Shown here in pieces: positions 63,608 through 64,000 of a DNA stretch of 64,000 bases. The stretch comes from Rosa chinensis (lineage: Eukaryota; Streptophyta; Magnoliopsida; Rosales; Rosaceae): contig NC_037093.1 in NCBI RefSeq assembly GCF_002994745.2, forward strand, positions 50,510,384-50,574,383. The letters are read 5' to 3'. The notes below the pieces were generated by a model. That model did no database searches. It had not been told where the DNA came from and saw nothing but the letters and a program-made list of their open reading frames with translations. Position 1 is the stretch's first letter. Every line of letters begins with the position of its first letter. A program made the translations under genes and the position numbers.

Positions 63608-64000
63608 CACTGATAGTTGATAAATGAGAGCGTAGAATACACTTAATGGAGTATATAAGACGTTGTATTTATTGGAGTATATATACGGCATAAGTCTATT
63701 GGACTTTTGTTTGGCAAGGTGAGAATTTCAGGGTCAGTGATGATATGCTTCTGTGGGCCCTCACTGAATCTACTAACACTACTTTGTACTCTGCTATGCA
63801 CCAACAGGAGGGTTTGAAATTTCAAAATTTCCAATATCACTCATCTTATTTCAATAGGGAGCCATTCTGATGAGGACCACTAAAATGAGGACTAGTTGAG
63901 GACTAGTTGAGAACTTTCTAATCAATGATTTGAGAGACCCACTTTTCGATTACATTACAGCAAATCAACTATTAGATGTTTATGTATGCATGAGTAGATC
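63608..64000. other. Right edge, no gene seen
   Basis: AT-rich sequence with a short direct repeat (GAGGACTAGTTGAG, near 63889-63910). No coding or mobile signature was recognised. Confidence 0.4.

Overview
This window is plant nuclear DNA. Supporting this are GT-AG introns, plant LRR receptor kinases, a JASON-type gene, Ty3/gypsy Tat and Ty1/copia retrotransposons, a CACTA transposon and MITEs. The flavour of the copia and receptor-kinase sequences suggests Rosaceae (Rosa/Fragaria relatives). That is an inference from remembered similarity, not a search result.

The host backbone is a cluster of related MIK2-like LRR receptor-kinase genes. There is the last exon of one copy at the left edge (1-358), a broken tail of a second (18124-18421), a deleted LRR pseudogene (49680-50950) and one complete gene (52282-56106, 1236 aa, one intron). 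A four-exon JASON-like gene lies on the minus strand (58389-60311). A small partial copy of it sits just beyond its 3' end (about 57880-58060).

Most of the rest is nested mobile DNA. (1) A complete, young 14.9-kb Ty3/gypsy Tat element (505-15406, sense strand minus) sits just after the first receptor-kinase exon. It has equal 1003-bp LTRs with about 4 differences and an ATAAA target duplication. On the opposite strand, between integrase and the 3' LTR, it carries a five-exon, about 1012-codon plant-mobile-domain (PMD) plus coiled-coil gene with its own TATA box (1665-5080). This is the most interesting item in the window. (2) A CACTA transposon (19616-31892, TSD GCA) carries decayed TNP2 transposase and TNP1/Ulp1-like genes. 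It is nested in a roughly 0.9-kb poly(A) retroposon, which has its own 17-bp target duplication. (3) From 32.5 to 41 kb lie a Tourist-like MITE, a 225-bp tandem duplication, a long CT/CCCT microsatellite, LINE RNase H remnants, and a copia fragment split by an apparent 2.7-kb solo LTR. (4) A complete but inactivated copia element (42095-48928, TSD ACCAA) has inserted into the gag remnant of an older copia. (5) A processed pseudogene of the spliceosomal SmB tail (51453-51890) has perfect 18-bp target duplications.

The right end (60.3-64 kb) holds a hairpin-like MITE, a TG microsatellite, a GC-rich unidentified segment and one more LINE-like remnant. I recognised no tRNA, rRNA or CRISPR. Apart from the receptor kinase and the JASON-like gene, most coding sequences here belong to mobile elements, and many carry stops or frameshifts.
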